A stretch of 5,788 nucleotides of DNA, taken from assembly GCA_027438535.1 (NCBI GenBank), contig DAIAMA010000092.1, forward strand, positions 1 through 5,788, given 5' to 3'. Below, in pieces: positions 1 to 5,788 of the stretch. Each line of letters starts with the position of its first letter. The first letter of the stretch is position 1. Position numbers and translations under genes: made by a program. The notes beneath the pieces were generated by a model. The model was given only the letters and a program-made list of their open reading frames with translations, was not told the DNA's origin and did not search any database. Origin of the DNA: a bacterium. GTDB lineage: Bacteria > Pseudomonadota > Gammaproteobacteria > Burkholderiales > Thiobacteraceae.

Positions 1-1
1 G

Positions 2-409
<408 letters not shown>

Positions 410-410
410 C

Positions 411-416
411 AGGAGG
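411..416 (+). promoter_or_regulatory. Strong Shine-Dalgarno site for frr
   Basis: AGGAGG lies 6 nt before the ATG at 423, in the 13-nt gap between pyrH and frr. It is the best ribosome binding site in the window. It fixes the frr start at 423, ruling out the upstream in-frame GTG at 366, which lies inside pyrH. Confidence 0.88.
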
Positions 417-422
417 AGTGGT

Positions 423-986
423 ATGAGCACGACGCAAGCAGTCAAACAATCCGCCGAGCAGAAAATGCAAAAATCCATCGAGGCATTGAAGAACGACCTC
501 GCCAAGATCCGCACCGGCCGCGCGCATTCCGGCCTGCTGGACCATGTCCACGTCGATTATTACGGCACGCATATGCCGATTCCGCAAGTCGCGAATGTGA
601 CCTTGGTCGATGCGCGCACGCTGGGTGTGTCGCCGTTCGAGAAGAAAATGGTGGGCGCGATCGAAAAAGCGATTCGCGAGTCCGATCTCGGCCTTAATCC
701 GTCGTCGCAAGGCGATATGATACGCGTGCCGATGCCGGCCTTGACCGAAGAGCGGCGCAAGGACTTGGCGAAGGTAGTCAAAAGCGAGGGCGAAAATGCC
801 AAAATCGCGGTACGCAATGTGCGCCGCGACGCGAATACCGCGCTCAAGGAATTATTGAAGCAAAAAACCGTGAGCGAGGATGACGAGCGCCGCGCGCAAG
901 ACGAAGTGCAGAAGCTGACCGATCGCTACGTGGCCGAAATCGACAAAATGCTTCAGGCCAAAGAAGCCGAATTGCTGGCTATTTAA
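423..986 (+). CDS. frr: Ribosome recycling factor
   Basis: RRF works in the cytoplasm with EF-G and then IF3 to split the post-termination 70S complex so that ribosomes can be reused. The product is 187 residues; the E. coli protein is 185. It matches the family along its whole length: KIRTGRA (28-34) in the first long helix, the small beta domain around [22 protein letters not shown] (45-66, cited for position), SDLGLNP (87-93), [16 protein letters not shown] (100-115), and VRNVRRDAN (130-138) in the second helix. R131 and R134 correspond to the basic residues of E. coli RRF (R129, R132) implicated in 50S binding. The C-terminal helix ends in KEAELLAI. The start at 423 is set by AGGAGG six bases upstream. 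It lies 13 nt after pyrH and 23 nt before uppS, and is probably co-transcribed with both. Nothing is missing. Confidence 0.98.
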   Translation: MSTTQAVKQSAEQKMQKSIEALKNDLAKIRTGRAHSGLLDHVHVDYYGTHMPIPQVANVTLVDARTLGVSPFEKKMVGAIEKAIRESDLGLNPSSQGDMIRVPMPALTEERRKDLAKVVKSEGENAKIAVRNVRRDANTALKELLKQKTVSEDDERRAQDEVQKLTDRYVAEIDKMLQAKEAELLAI

Positions 987-1009
987 TCCGCCTACCCATC
1001 GAGCCCTGG

Positions 1010-1765
1010 ATGGCCTTCTTCAAAAGCTCCACGCGCGATGTCCCCGAGACGCGTGATATTCCCAAACATATCGCCATCATCATGGATGGCAATGGACGGT
1101 GGGCCAAGCGCCGGCTGCTGCCGCGCATCGAAGGCCATCGCCGCGGCGTGGAAGCGGTGCGCGCGGTGATTCGCGATTGCGCCGAAAAGGGCGTCGAATA
1201 CCTCACGCTGTTCGCGTTTTCCAGCGAAAACTGGCGCCGGCCGCAAGAAGAAGTTTCGCTGCTGATGCAATTATTCGTATTGGCTTTGGAGCGTGAAGTG
1301 GTGAAACTGCACGAAAATGAAATTCGCTTCAAAGTCATCGGCGACTTGTCACGCTTCGAGCCGCGCTTGCAGCAATTGATCCACGATGGCGAGCGCCTGA
1401 CCGAAAACAACCAGCGCCTCACGCTCACTATCGCGGCGAATTACGGCGGCCGCTGGGATATTCTACAGGCGCTCAACCGGCTGCTGGCCGAGCATCCCGA
1501 GCGCGCTCGGGATTTCACGGAAGACGAACTCGCGCCTTATCTTTCCATGGCGTATGCGCCGGAGCCGGATTTGTTCATACGCACCGGCGGGGAACAGCGC
1601 ATCAGCAATTTTTTGCTGTGGCAGCTCGCTTACTCGGAATTGTATTTTACCGAAACCTTATGGCCGGATTTCAATAAGCAAGCGCTGGAGGCGGCGATCA
1701 GTTCTTACCAAAGCCGCGAGCGCCGCTTTGGCCGCACCAGCGAGCAATTGAAAGAGCATGCTTAA
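1010..1765 (+). CDS. uppS: Undecaprenyl diphosphate synthase (cis-prenyltransferase)
   Basis: This enzyme adds eight isopentenyl units in cis to farnesyl diphosphate, giving C55 undecaprenyl diphosphate, the lipid carrier for peptidoglycan and other surface polymers. It acts at the cytoplasmic face of the membrane. The product has 251 residues; E. coli has 253. The family motifs are complete: [14 protein letters not shown] (20-33) with catalytic D26, [14 protein letters not shown] (66-78), the [10 protein letters not shown] block (141-150), and the diphosphate-binding [12 protein letters not shown] (190-201) with R191 and R197, followed by E210, the counterpart of the metal-linked glutamate. 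ATG 1010 is the only sensible start: the next in-frame ATG (1082) is inside the catalytic motif. The ribosome binding site is weak, with only GAG at 1001-1003. The last 8 nt overlap cdsA. The same enzyme is also called IspU. Confidence 0.97.
   Translation: MAFFKSSTRDVPETRDIPKHIAIIMDGNGRWAKRRLLPRIEGHRRGVEAVRAVIRDCAEKGVEYLTLFAFSSENWRRPQEEVSLLMQLFVLALEREVVKLHENEIRFKVIGDLSRFEPRLQQLIHDGERLTENNQRLTLTIAANYGGRWDILQALNRLLAEHPERARDFTEDELAPYLSMAYAPEPDLFIRTGGEQRISNFLLWQLAYSELYFTETLWPDFNKQALEAAISSYQSRERRFGRTSEQLKEHA
1758..1765 (+). other. 8-nt uppS/cdsA coding overlap (likely translational coupling)
   Basis: The cdsA ATG at 1758-1760 precedes the uppS stop TAA at 1763-1765, so the two frames share 8 nt. 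There is no well-spaced Shine-Dalgarno for cdsA: GAG at 1754-1756 is only one base from the ATG, and the next GAG, at 1742-1744, is 13 nt away. This arrangement suggests that ribosomes finishing uppS start cdsA. The overlap is read directly; the coupling is inferred. Confidence 0.75.
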
Positions 1766-2573
1766 GCAACGCGTGCTCGCGGCGCTGGTATTGATCCCGA
1801 TTTTTCTCGCGGCGCTACTCTATCTCCCGCATTGGGCTTGGGCGCTATTCATGGGCGCCGTCACGGCCGGCGCGAGTTGGGAATGGGCGCGTCTTGCCGG
1901 CTATTCCGCGGTCAGCCGCGCACTCTATGCGGCACTCGTCTGGATTATTCTGGGATATCTCTATGTAGGCGAAAACACCGCCGTGTCGAGCGTGATTTTG
2001 GCGGCAGCACTGGTGTTTTGGCTGCTAATCGCACCGCTGTGGCTGGCCAAACACTGGGTGATACGCCATCGTTTAAACTTGGCGCTGACCGGCCTTATGG
2101 TGCTATTGCCGACTTGGCTGGCGTTCGTGCGCTTGCGCGAGAGCAGTGCGCTGTTATTACTGTTTATCATGAGCTTGGTGTGGATCGCCGATAGCGCTGC
2201 CTATTTTGCCGGACGGCGCTGGGGTAAACATAAACTCGCGCCCTTGATCAGTCCCGGCAAGACCTGGGAAGGCGTGGTGGGTGCGCTGCTTGCGGCGCAG
2301 CTATATGTTGTCTTGTGGAAATGGGTCGCGCCCGATGCATTGCCTTATCTCGCTTCGGTCTCGATGATGTGGCTAATATTGGCGGCAAGCCTATTGGTTG
2401 CGATCAGCATCGTGGGCGATCTGTTCGAGTCGCACATGAAGCGTTGCGCGGGCATGAAAGACAGCGGCCACTTGATTCCCGGCCATGGCGGTATTTTGGA
2501 TCGCATCGATAGCCAAACGTCGGTGCTGCCAGTGGCGCTGGCGTTGATGGTTTTTTCCGGTTTGAGCATATAG
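1758..2573 (+). CDS. cdsA: Phosphatidate cytidylyltransferase (CDP-diglyceride synthase)
   Basis: CdsA condenses CTP and phosphatidic acid to CDP-diacylglycerol, the precursor of phosphatidylethanolamine, phosphatidylglycerol and cardiolipin. It is a polytopic inner-membrane protein. The product has 271 residues (E. coli 285) and is very hydrophobic, with likely membrane segments near 5-24, 26-45, 54-71, 76-96, 107-124, 130-150, 173-190, 201-222 and 254-270. The CDP-diglyceride synthase signature is intact at 225-251: S225, K228-R229, K234-D235, then [11 protein letters not shown] (241-251) with the metal-binding aspartates. Upstream, [18 protein letters not shown] (143-160) and SPGKTWEG (165-172) are also typical of the family. 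ATG 1758 sits inside the 3' end of uppS, with only GAG one base before it, so re-initiation after uppS translation is likely. dxr follows after 4 nt. Confidence 0.96.
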   Translation: MLKQRVLAALVLIPIFLAALLYLPHWAWALFMGAVTAGASWEWARLAGYSAVSRALYAALVWIILGYLYVGENTAVSSVILAAALVFWLLIAPLWLAKHWVIRHRLNLALTGLMVLLPTWLAFVRLRESSALLLLFIMSLVWIADSAAYFAGRRWGKHKLAPLISPGKTWEGVVGALLAAQLYVVLWKWVAPDALPYLASVSMMWLILAASLLVAISIVGDLFESHMKRCAGMKDSGHLIPGHGGILDRIDSQTSVLPVALALMVFSGLSI

Positions 2574-2576
2574 GGG
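2572..2576 (+). promoter_or_regulatory. Shine-Dalgarno-like AGGGG before dxr, spacing favours an alternative GTG start
   Basis: AGGGG overlaps the cdsA stop codon (TAG, 2571-2573). It is only 1 nt from the ATG at 2578 but 7 nt from the in-frame GTG at 2584, which is the normal distance. It therefore bears on the choice between the two dxr starts. Confidence 0.5.
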
Positions 2577-2577
2577 C

Positions 2578-3771
2578 ATGCGCGTGCAACAGATTACGAT
2601 ACTCGGCGCGACCGGTTCGATTGGCATGAATACCCTGGATGTAATCGCGCGTCATCCGGAGCGCTTCCAGGTATATGCGCTGACCGCGAATCGGCAATGG
2701 GAGCGATTGTTCGAGCAGTGCCGTCAATTTAACCCGCGTTACGCGGTCTTGCTGGAAGCCGTGGCGGCGGAACAACTGCAGCAGCGATTACAGCATGCTG
2801 GTCTGCGCACCGAAGTACTGCAAGGCATGGCGGCGCTAGAACAAGTATCGCGCGCACCCGAGGTGGCCATGGTCATGGCGGCGATCGTCGGCGCGGCCGG
2901 CTTACAGCCGGCGCTGGCCGCGGCGCAAGCGGGCAAGCGCGTGTTGCTCGCCAACAAAGAAGCGCTGGTGATGTCCGGCCATATTTTCATGCGGGCGGTG
3001 CAGGATCATGGCGCCACGTTGCTGCCTATCGACAGCGAACACAACGCGGTATTCCAAGCGCTGCCGCGCGACGGCAACGGCGACCTGCGCGCGATGGGCG
3101 TGCGCCGCATTCTGCTCACCGCTTCCGGCGGACCCTTCCGCACCGTGCCGCTGGCGGCACTGGAACACGTCACGCCGGACCAAGCCTGCGCGCATCCGAA
3201 TTGGGTCATGGGGCGAAAAATCTCGGTGGATTCCGCCAGCATGATGAACAAGGGGCTGGAAGTGATCGAGGCGCATTGGCTGTTTAATGCCAGCGCGGAT
3301 CAAATACAAGTGGTGATTCATCCGCAAAGCGTGATTCACTCCATGGTCGAGTATGTCGACGGCTCGGTGCTGGCACAGCTCGGCAATCCCGATATGCGCA
3401 CGCCGATCGCGTATGCCCTGGGTTTCCCCGAGCGCATCGACAGCGGCGTGGCGGCACTCGATTTATTCCAAATCGCGCGGCTCGATTTCGAAGCGCCGGA
3501 TGCCCGGCGTTTCCCTTGCATTGCGCTTGCCTATGCGGCCTTGCGCAGCGGCGGCACGGCGCCGGCGGTATTGAATGCCGCGAACGAAGTCGCGGTCGCG
3601 GCATTTCTCGAACATCGCCTGCCGTTCCAGCGCATCGCGGCGGTGATCGAGCACACGCTTGCCGCCATTCCAAGCGGCGCGGCGGATACGCTGGAACAAG
3701 TACTGGCGGTGGACAATCAGGCGCGCCAAGTAGCACGCGAACATATCGAACGGAGCCAAGCCTTATGCTGA
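2578..3771 (+). CDS. dxr: 1-deoxy-D-xylulose 5-phosphate reductoisomerase
   Basis: Dxr (IspC) converts 1-deoxy-D-xylulose 5-phosphate to 2-C-methyl-D-erythritol 4-phosphate with NADPH and a divalent metal. It is the committed cytoplasmic step of the MEP isoprenoid pathway and the target of fosmidomycin. The product has 397 residues (E. coli 398). Motifs in order are the NADPH-binding ILGATGSIG (8-16), LLANKEALV (123-131), the metal and substrate block [11 protein letters not shown] (150-160) with D152 and E154, TASGGPF (181-187), [15 protein letters not shown] (206-220), [15 protein letters not shown] (222-236) with N224, K225 and E228, [12 protein letters not shown] (248-259), and [13 protein letters not shown] (332-344) in the C-terminal helical domain. 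The start may instead be GTG 2584, two codons in, which would match the E. coli N-terminus (MKQLTILG) better. The stop overlaps rseP. The product supplies the isoprenoid route on which UppS, in the same cluster, depends. Confidence 0.97.
   Translation: MRVQQITILGATGSIGMNTLDVIARHPERFQVYALTANRQWERLFEQCRQFNPRYAVLLEAVAAEQLQQRLQHAGLRTEVLQGMAALEQVSRAPEVAMVMAAIVGAAGLQPALAAAQAGKRVLLANKEALVMSGHIFMRAVQDHGATLLPIDSEHNAVFQALPRDGNGDLRAMGVRRILLTASGGPFRTVPLAALEHVTPDQACAHPNWVMGRKISVDSASMMNKGLEVIEAHWLFNASADQIQVVIHPQSVIHSMVEYVDGSVLAQLGNPDMRTPIAYALGFPERIDSGVAALDLFQIARLDFEAPDARRFPCIALAYAALRSGGTAPAVLNAANEVAVAAFLEHRLPFQRIAAVIEHTLAAIPSGAADTLEQVLAVDNQARQVAREHIERSQALC
3752..3755 (+). promoter_or_regulatory. Shine-Dalgarno site for rseP
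   Basis: GGAG lies 9 nt before the rseP ATG at 3765, within the last codons of dxr. It supports 3765 as the start, rather than the 83-codon in-frame extension upstream, which would lie wholly inside dxr. Confidence 0.65.
3765..3771 (+). other. 7-nt dxr/rseP coding overlap
   Basis: The sequence ATGCTGA contains the rseP start (3765-3767) and ends with the dxr stop TGA (3769-3771). Unlike cdsA, rseP also has its own well-spaced GGAG, so it may be started both by coupling and independently. Confidence 0.75.
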
Positions 3772-5093
3772 CATTGATTGCTTTTCTCGGCGCGCTCGGC
3801 ATATTAATCGTCTTTCACGAGTTCGGGCATTATTTGGCGGCACGGCTATGCGGTGTGAAAGTGTTGCGCTTTTCGCTGGGCTTCGGCAAAGCGCTCTACC
3901 TCAAGCAATTCAAGCCGGGCGGAACGGAATGGGTGCTGGCGGCATTCCCTCTAGGGGGCTATGTAAAAATGCTCGGGGAGCAGGATGACAATGTGCAGCC
4001 GGAAGATTTACCTTTTGCGTTTAACCGGCAATCGGTGGCCAAGCGATTTTTCATTGTAGCGGCGGGGCCGCTCGCTAATTTTCTACTGGCGATCTTGATT
4101 TATTGGGGGTTGTTTATTTATGGCATGCCGGGCCAGCGCCCGCTGCTGGATACGCCGCCGGCGGAAACCGCCGCGGCGCGCGCCGGGATTGCCCATTGGG
4201 ATACGATCGAACAAATCGATGGTAAGCCGGTACAAACGTGGGAGGACGTCAATTGGTATTTGGCGCAGAAAGTGGTCGATGGCGGCGAAGTGGCCTTGTC
4301 CGTGCGCGATGCGCATGGCCAGGATAGGGTGCGGCTACTGCGTTTAGCCGGTGTGAGCGGCGATGACCTGGATAAGGATTTCCTGAATAAATTGGGTTTG
4401 CGTCCGGCGCGTACCGTGCCCGCGCGCTTGGGGCAAATTTTGGCGGATTCGCCGGCGCAGCGCGCGGGCCTCGAAGCGGGCGATCTCATCACGGCCGTGG
4501 ATAGCGTACCGGTGGGCGATTGGAATAGCTTTTCCCAAGCGGTGCGTGCCAAGCCTGGCCAATCGATTGTGTTGACCGTGCTGCATCAGGGCACTATGCG
4601 CGCACTGGCGGTCGTGCCGCAACGCGAACGGGTCGCAGGAAAAACCATCGGCCGCATCGGCGTGGCCCCGGATGTGTTGGTGACCGTGCAATACCCGGCG
4701 GGCACGGCCTTGGTTCGCGGCGCGCTAAAATGCTGGGACACCAGCGTGTTCAGTCTGAAAATGATGGGACGCATGCTCGCCGGCGAACTGTCCTGGCGCA
4801 ACTTGAGCGGCCCGCTGACCATTGCCCAAGTCGCGGGAGAAACAGCGCACATCGGCTGGCTGCCATACCTGCTATTTATCGCCTTGGTCAGCGTCAGTTT
4901 GGGCGTGCTTAATCTACTGCCGGTGCCCATCCTGGATGGCGGGCATTTGATGTATTATATGATCGAGGCGATCAAGGGTAAGCCGGTGTCGATGCAGGCC
5001 ATGGAAGTCGGACAACGCATCGGCATCGTGGTGCTGATGATGCTCATGTCTGTCGCCCTCTATAACGATATCGCCCGGCAACTGGGACACTAA
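3765..5093 (+). CDS. rseP: Site-2 intramembrane zinc metalloprotease RseP
   Basis: RseP cleaves membrane-spanning segments. In E. coli it makes the second cut in the anti-sigma factor RseA, releasing sigma-E during envelope stress, and it also clears leftover signal peptides. It sits in the inner membrane. The product has 442 residues (E. coli 450). The zinc site HEFGH is at 18-22 (H18, E19, H22) in the first membrane segment. The third metal ligand is D391 in [11 protein letters not shown] (383-393), within the third segment (about 365-389). Other segments are near 95-119 and 418-436. SLGFGKAL (37-44) matches the family's membrane-associated beta loop. Two periplasmic PDZ domains lie between: PDZ1 about 125-195, with HWD where PDZ repeats often have PGD, and PDZ2 about 222-288, with the regular [13 protein letters not shown] (234-246). 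ATG 3765 is supported by GGAG nine bases upstream. The substrate here is not shown by the window. Confidence 0.97.
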   Translation: MLTLIAFLGALGILIVFHEFGHYLAARLCGVKVLRFSLGFGKALYLKQFKPGGTEWVLAAFPLGGYVKMLGEQDDNVQPEDLPFAFNRQSVAKRFFIVAAGPLANFLLAILIYWGLFIYGMPGQRPLLDTPPAETAAARAGIAHWDTIEQIDGKPVQTWEDVNWYLAQKVVDGGEVALSVRDAHGQDRVRLLRLAGVSGDDLDKDFLNKLGLRPARTVPARLGQILADSPAQRAGLEAGDLITAVDSVPVGDWNSFSQAVRAKPGQSIVLTVLHQGTMRALAVVPQRERVAGKTIGRIGVAPDVLVTVQYPAGTALVRGALKCWDTSVFSLKMMGRMLAGELSWRNLSGPLTIAQVAGETAHIGWLPYLLFIALVSVSLGVLNLLPVPILDGGHLMYYMIEAIKGKPVSMQAMEVGQRIGIVVLMMLMSVALYNDIARQLGH

Positions 5094-5101
5094 ATCATTC
5101 T

Positions 5102-5788
5102 ATGAAATTCAGAATCCTTTTCCTCTTCCTGGCATGGATGGCTTGCGCTGGCCGCGTGTTCGCCTTCGAACCGTTCGTCATCAAGGATATTCGCGTCGAA
5201 GGCATCCAGCGCACCGAGGCCGGCACGGTGTTCAGCTATATGCCGGTCAAGGTCGGGGATACGCTGACCGACGAGAAAGCCGCCGCTACCATCAAGGCCT
5301 TGTTCGCCACCGGGTTCTTCAAGGATGTGCAACTGGAGCATCAAAATGGCGTGCTCATCGTGCAGGTACAGGAACGGCCCGCGATCGGACAAATAGAATT
5401 CAACGGCTTGAAGGAATTCAGCAAGGATCAGATGAAGGAAGGCTTCAAGCAGATCGGCTTGGCCGAAGGGCGCATTTTCGACCGCGCGCTGTTGGATAAA
5501 GCCGAGCAAGAGATGAAGCGCCAGTACTTGTCGCGCGGTAAATATGCCGCGGAAGTCAAAACGACCGTTACCCCCCTGGAGCGCAATCGGGTAGCGATTC
5601 AGTTCGACGTGAACGAAGGCGAAGCAGCGAAGATACGGCAAATCAATATCGTCGGCGCGAAAACCTACCGCGAAAAGGATTTATTGGCGCTGTTCACGCT
5701 CACCCCGCCCACGTGGCTGACCTGGTACACCAAGAACGACCAGTATTCCAAACAGAAATTGGCCGGCGATCTGGAAACCTTGCGCTCG
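5102..5788 (+). CDS. bamA: Outer membrane protein assembly factor BamA, N-terminal part; continues past the window end
   Basis: BamA is the essential core of the BAM complex, which folds and inserts beta-barrel proteins into the outer membrane. The 229 codons present are open to the window edge; the E. coli protein has 810 residues, so the rest of POTRA3, POTRA4-5 and the barrel lie beyond. Residues 1-21 form a signal peptide: K2 and R4, a hydrophobic core, and VFA before a probable signal peptidase I cut, after A21. POTRA1 spans about 24-92 (FVIKDIRVEGIQRTEAGTVF, then ALFATGFFKDV and VQVQERP). POTRA2 spans about 93-174 (IEFNGLKEFS to VNEGE). POTRA3 begins near 176 (KIRQINIVGAKTY) and is cut after KQKLAGDLETLRS, a block almost identical to E. 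coli. The ATG is 8 nt after the rseP stop, with no clear Shine-Dalgarno. Downstream genes in this cluster are normally skp/ompH and lpxD. Confidence 0.97.
   Translation, partial: MKFRILFLFLAWMACAGRVFAFEPFVIKDIRVEGIQRTEAGTVFSYMPVKVGDTLTDEKAAATIKALFATGFFKDVQLEHQNGVLIVQVQERPAIGQIEFNGLKEFSKDQMKEGFKQIGLAEGRIFDRALLDKAEQEMKRQYLSRGKYAAEVKTTVTPLERNRVAIQFDVNEGEAAKIRQINIVGAKTYREKDLLALFTLTPPTWLTWYTKNDQYSKQKLAGDLETLRS

Noticed and set aside
979..1428. 149-codon open frame on the - strand within uppS
   Set aside because: It is opposite the strongly conserved N-terminal half of UppS and encodes no recognisable domain.
3516..3764. 83-codon N-terminal extension of rseP
   Set aside because: It is entirely inside dxr in a different frame. 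RseP family proteins begin a few residues before the first membrane segment, as from ATG 3765.
3284..3802. 172-codon open frame on the - strand across the end of dxr
   Set aside because: It is the antisense shadow of dxr and the rseP start. The translation is rich in R, P, A and C with no motif, and both sense genes are well supported.
3921..3954. GGAAC...TCTAG pair in rseP resembling a sigma-E promoter
   Set aside because: The spacing between the elements is about 22 nt instead of about 16, and both elements are imperfect.
4095..4120. TTGATT...TATTTA pair in rseP resembling a sigma-70 promoter
   Set aside because: The spacer is 14 nt and the AT-rich bases encode the second membrane segment, which explains the composition.
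4159..4173. GC-rich hairpin CGGCGG-AAA-CCGCCG in rseP as a possible terminator
   Set aside because: It has no T tract after it, lies in the middle of an intact gene, and encodes the linker into PDZ1. It fits chance in GC-rich coding sequence.
5138..5149. Cys15 of BamA as a possible lipoprotein attachment site
   Set aside because: The residues before it (W-M-A-C) do not form a lipobox. VFA at 19-21 is a normal signal peptidase I site, and BamA proteins are not lipoproteins.
5571..5576. C6 run in bamA as a phase-variable tract
   Set aside because: Six bases is too short to suggest phase variation, the frame is intact through it, and bamA is normally essential.
5090..5641. 183-codon open frame on the - strand across the bamA start
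   Set aside because: It lies opposite bamA, which has clear POTRA homology and a signal peptide. Its content is what GC-rich complementary codons give, and no family is recognised.

Overview
This window is a stretch of a conserved proteobacterial chromosomal housekeeping cluster. All genes are on the + strand, in the order pyrH (3' part) - frr - uppS - cdsA - dxr - rseP - bamA (5' part). The order, the high similarity of every protein to its family, and the GC-rich third-position-biased coding indicate a Gram-negative proteobacterium. The wording of the ribosome recycling factor and UMP kinase (for example [17 protein letters not shown] in Frr and [20 protein letters not shown] in PyrH) looks most like Betaproteobacteria. 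That placement is inference from remembered family sequences, not from a search.

Layout: positions 2-409 hold the C-terminal 135 residues of UMP kinase. After a 13-nt gap with a strong Shine-Dalgarno (SD) sequence comes frr (423-986). A 23-nt gap leads to uppS (1010-1765). cdsA (1758-2573) overlaps the end of uppS by 8 nt. dxr (2578-3771) follows after 4 nt. rseP (3765-5093) overlaps dxr by 7 nt. bamA starts 8 nt after rseP, at 5102, and runs off the window end after 229 codons. No gap exceeds 23 nt. I saw no terminator, tRNA, rRNA, mobile element, CRISPR array or long repeat, and no promoter I could support. The block looks like one co-transcribed unit whose promoter and end lie outside the window.

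How the genes work together: PyrH makes UDP for pyrimidine nucleotides and Frr recycles ribosomes after termination; both are general growth functions. The rest serve the cell envelope. Dxr performs the committed step of the MEP isoprenoid pathway. UppS uses the resulting isoprenoid precursors to build the C55 lipid carrier for peptidoglycan and O-antigen. CdsA makes CDP-diacylglycerol for phospholipids. RseP is the intramembrane protease of the envelope stress response, and BamA is the core of the outer-membrane protein assembly machine whose failure that response senses.

This is an ordinary core-genome region. All recognisable catalytic motifs are intact, and I found no sign of a new system. 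The items worth a second look concern start-codon choice, translational coupling and weak ribosome binding sites.
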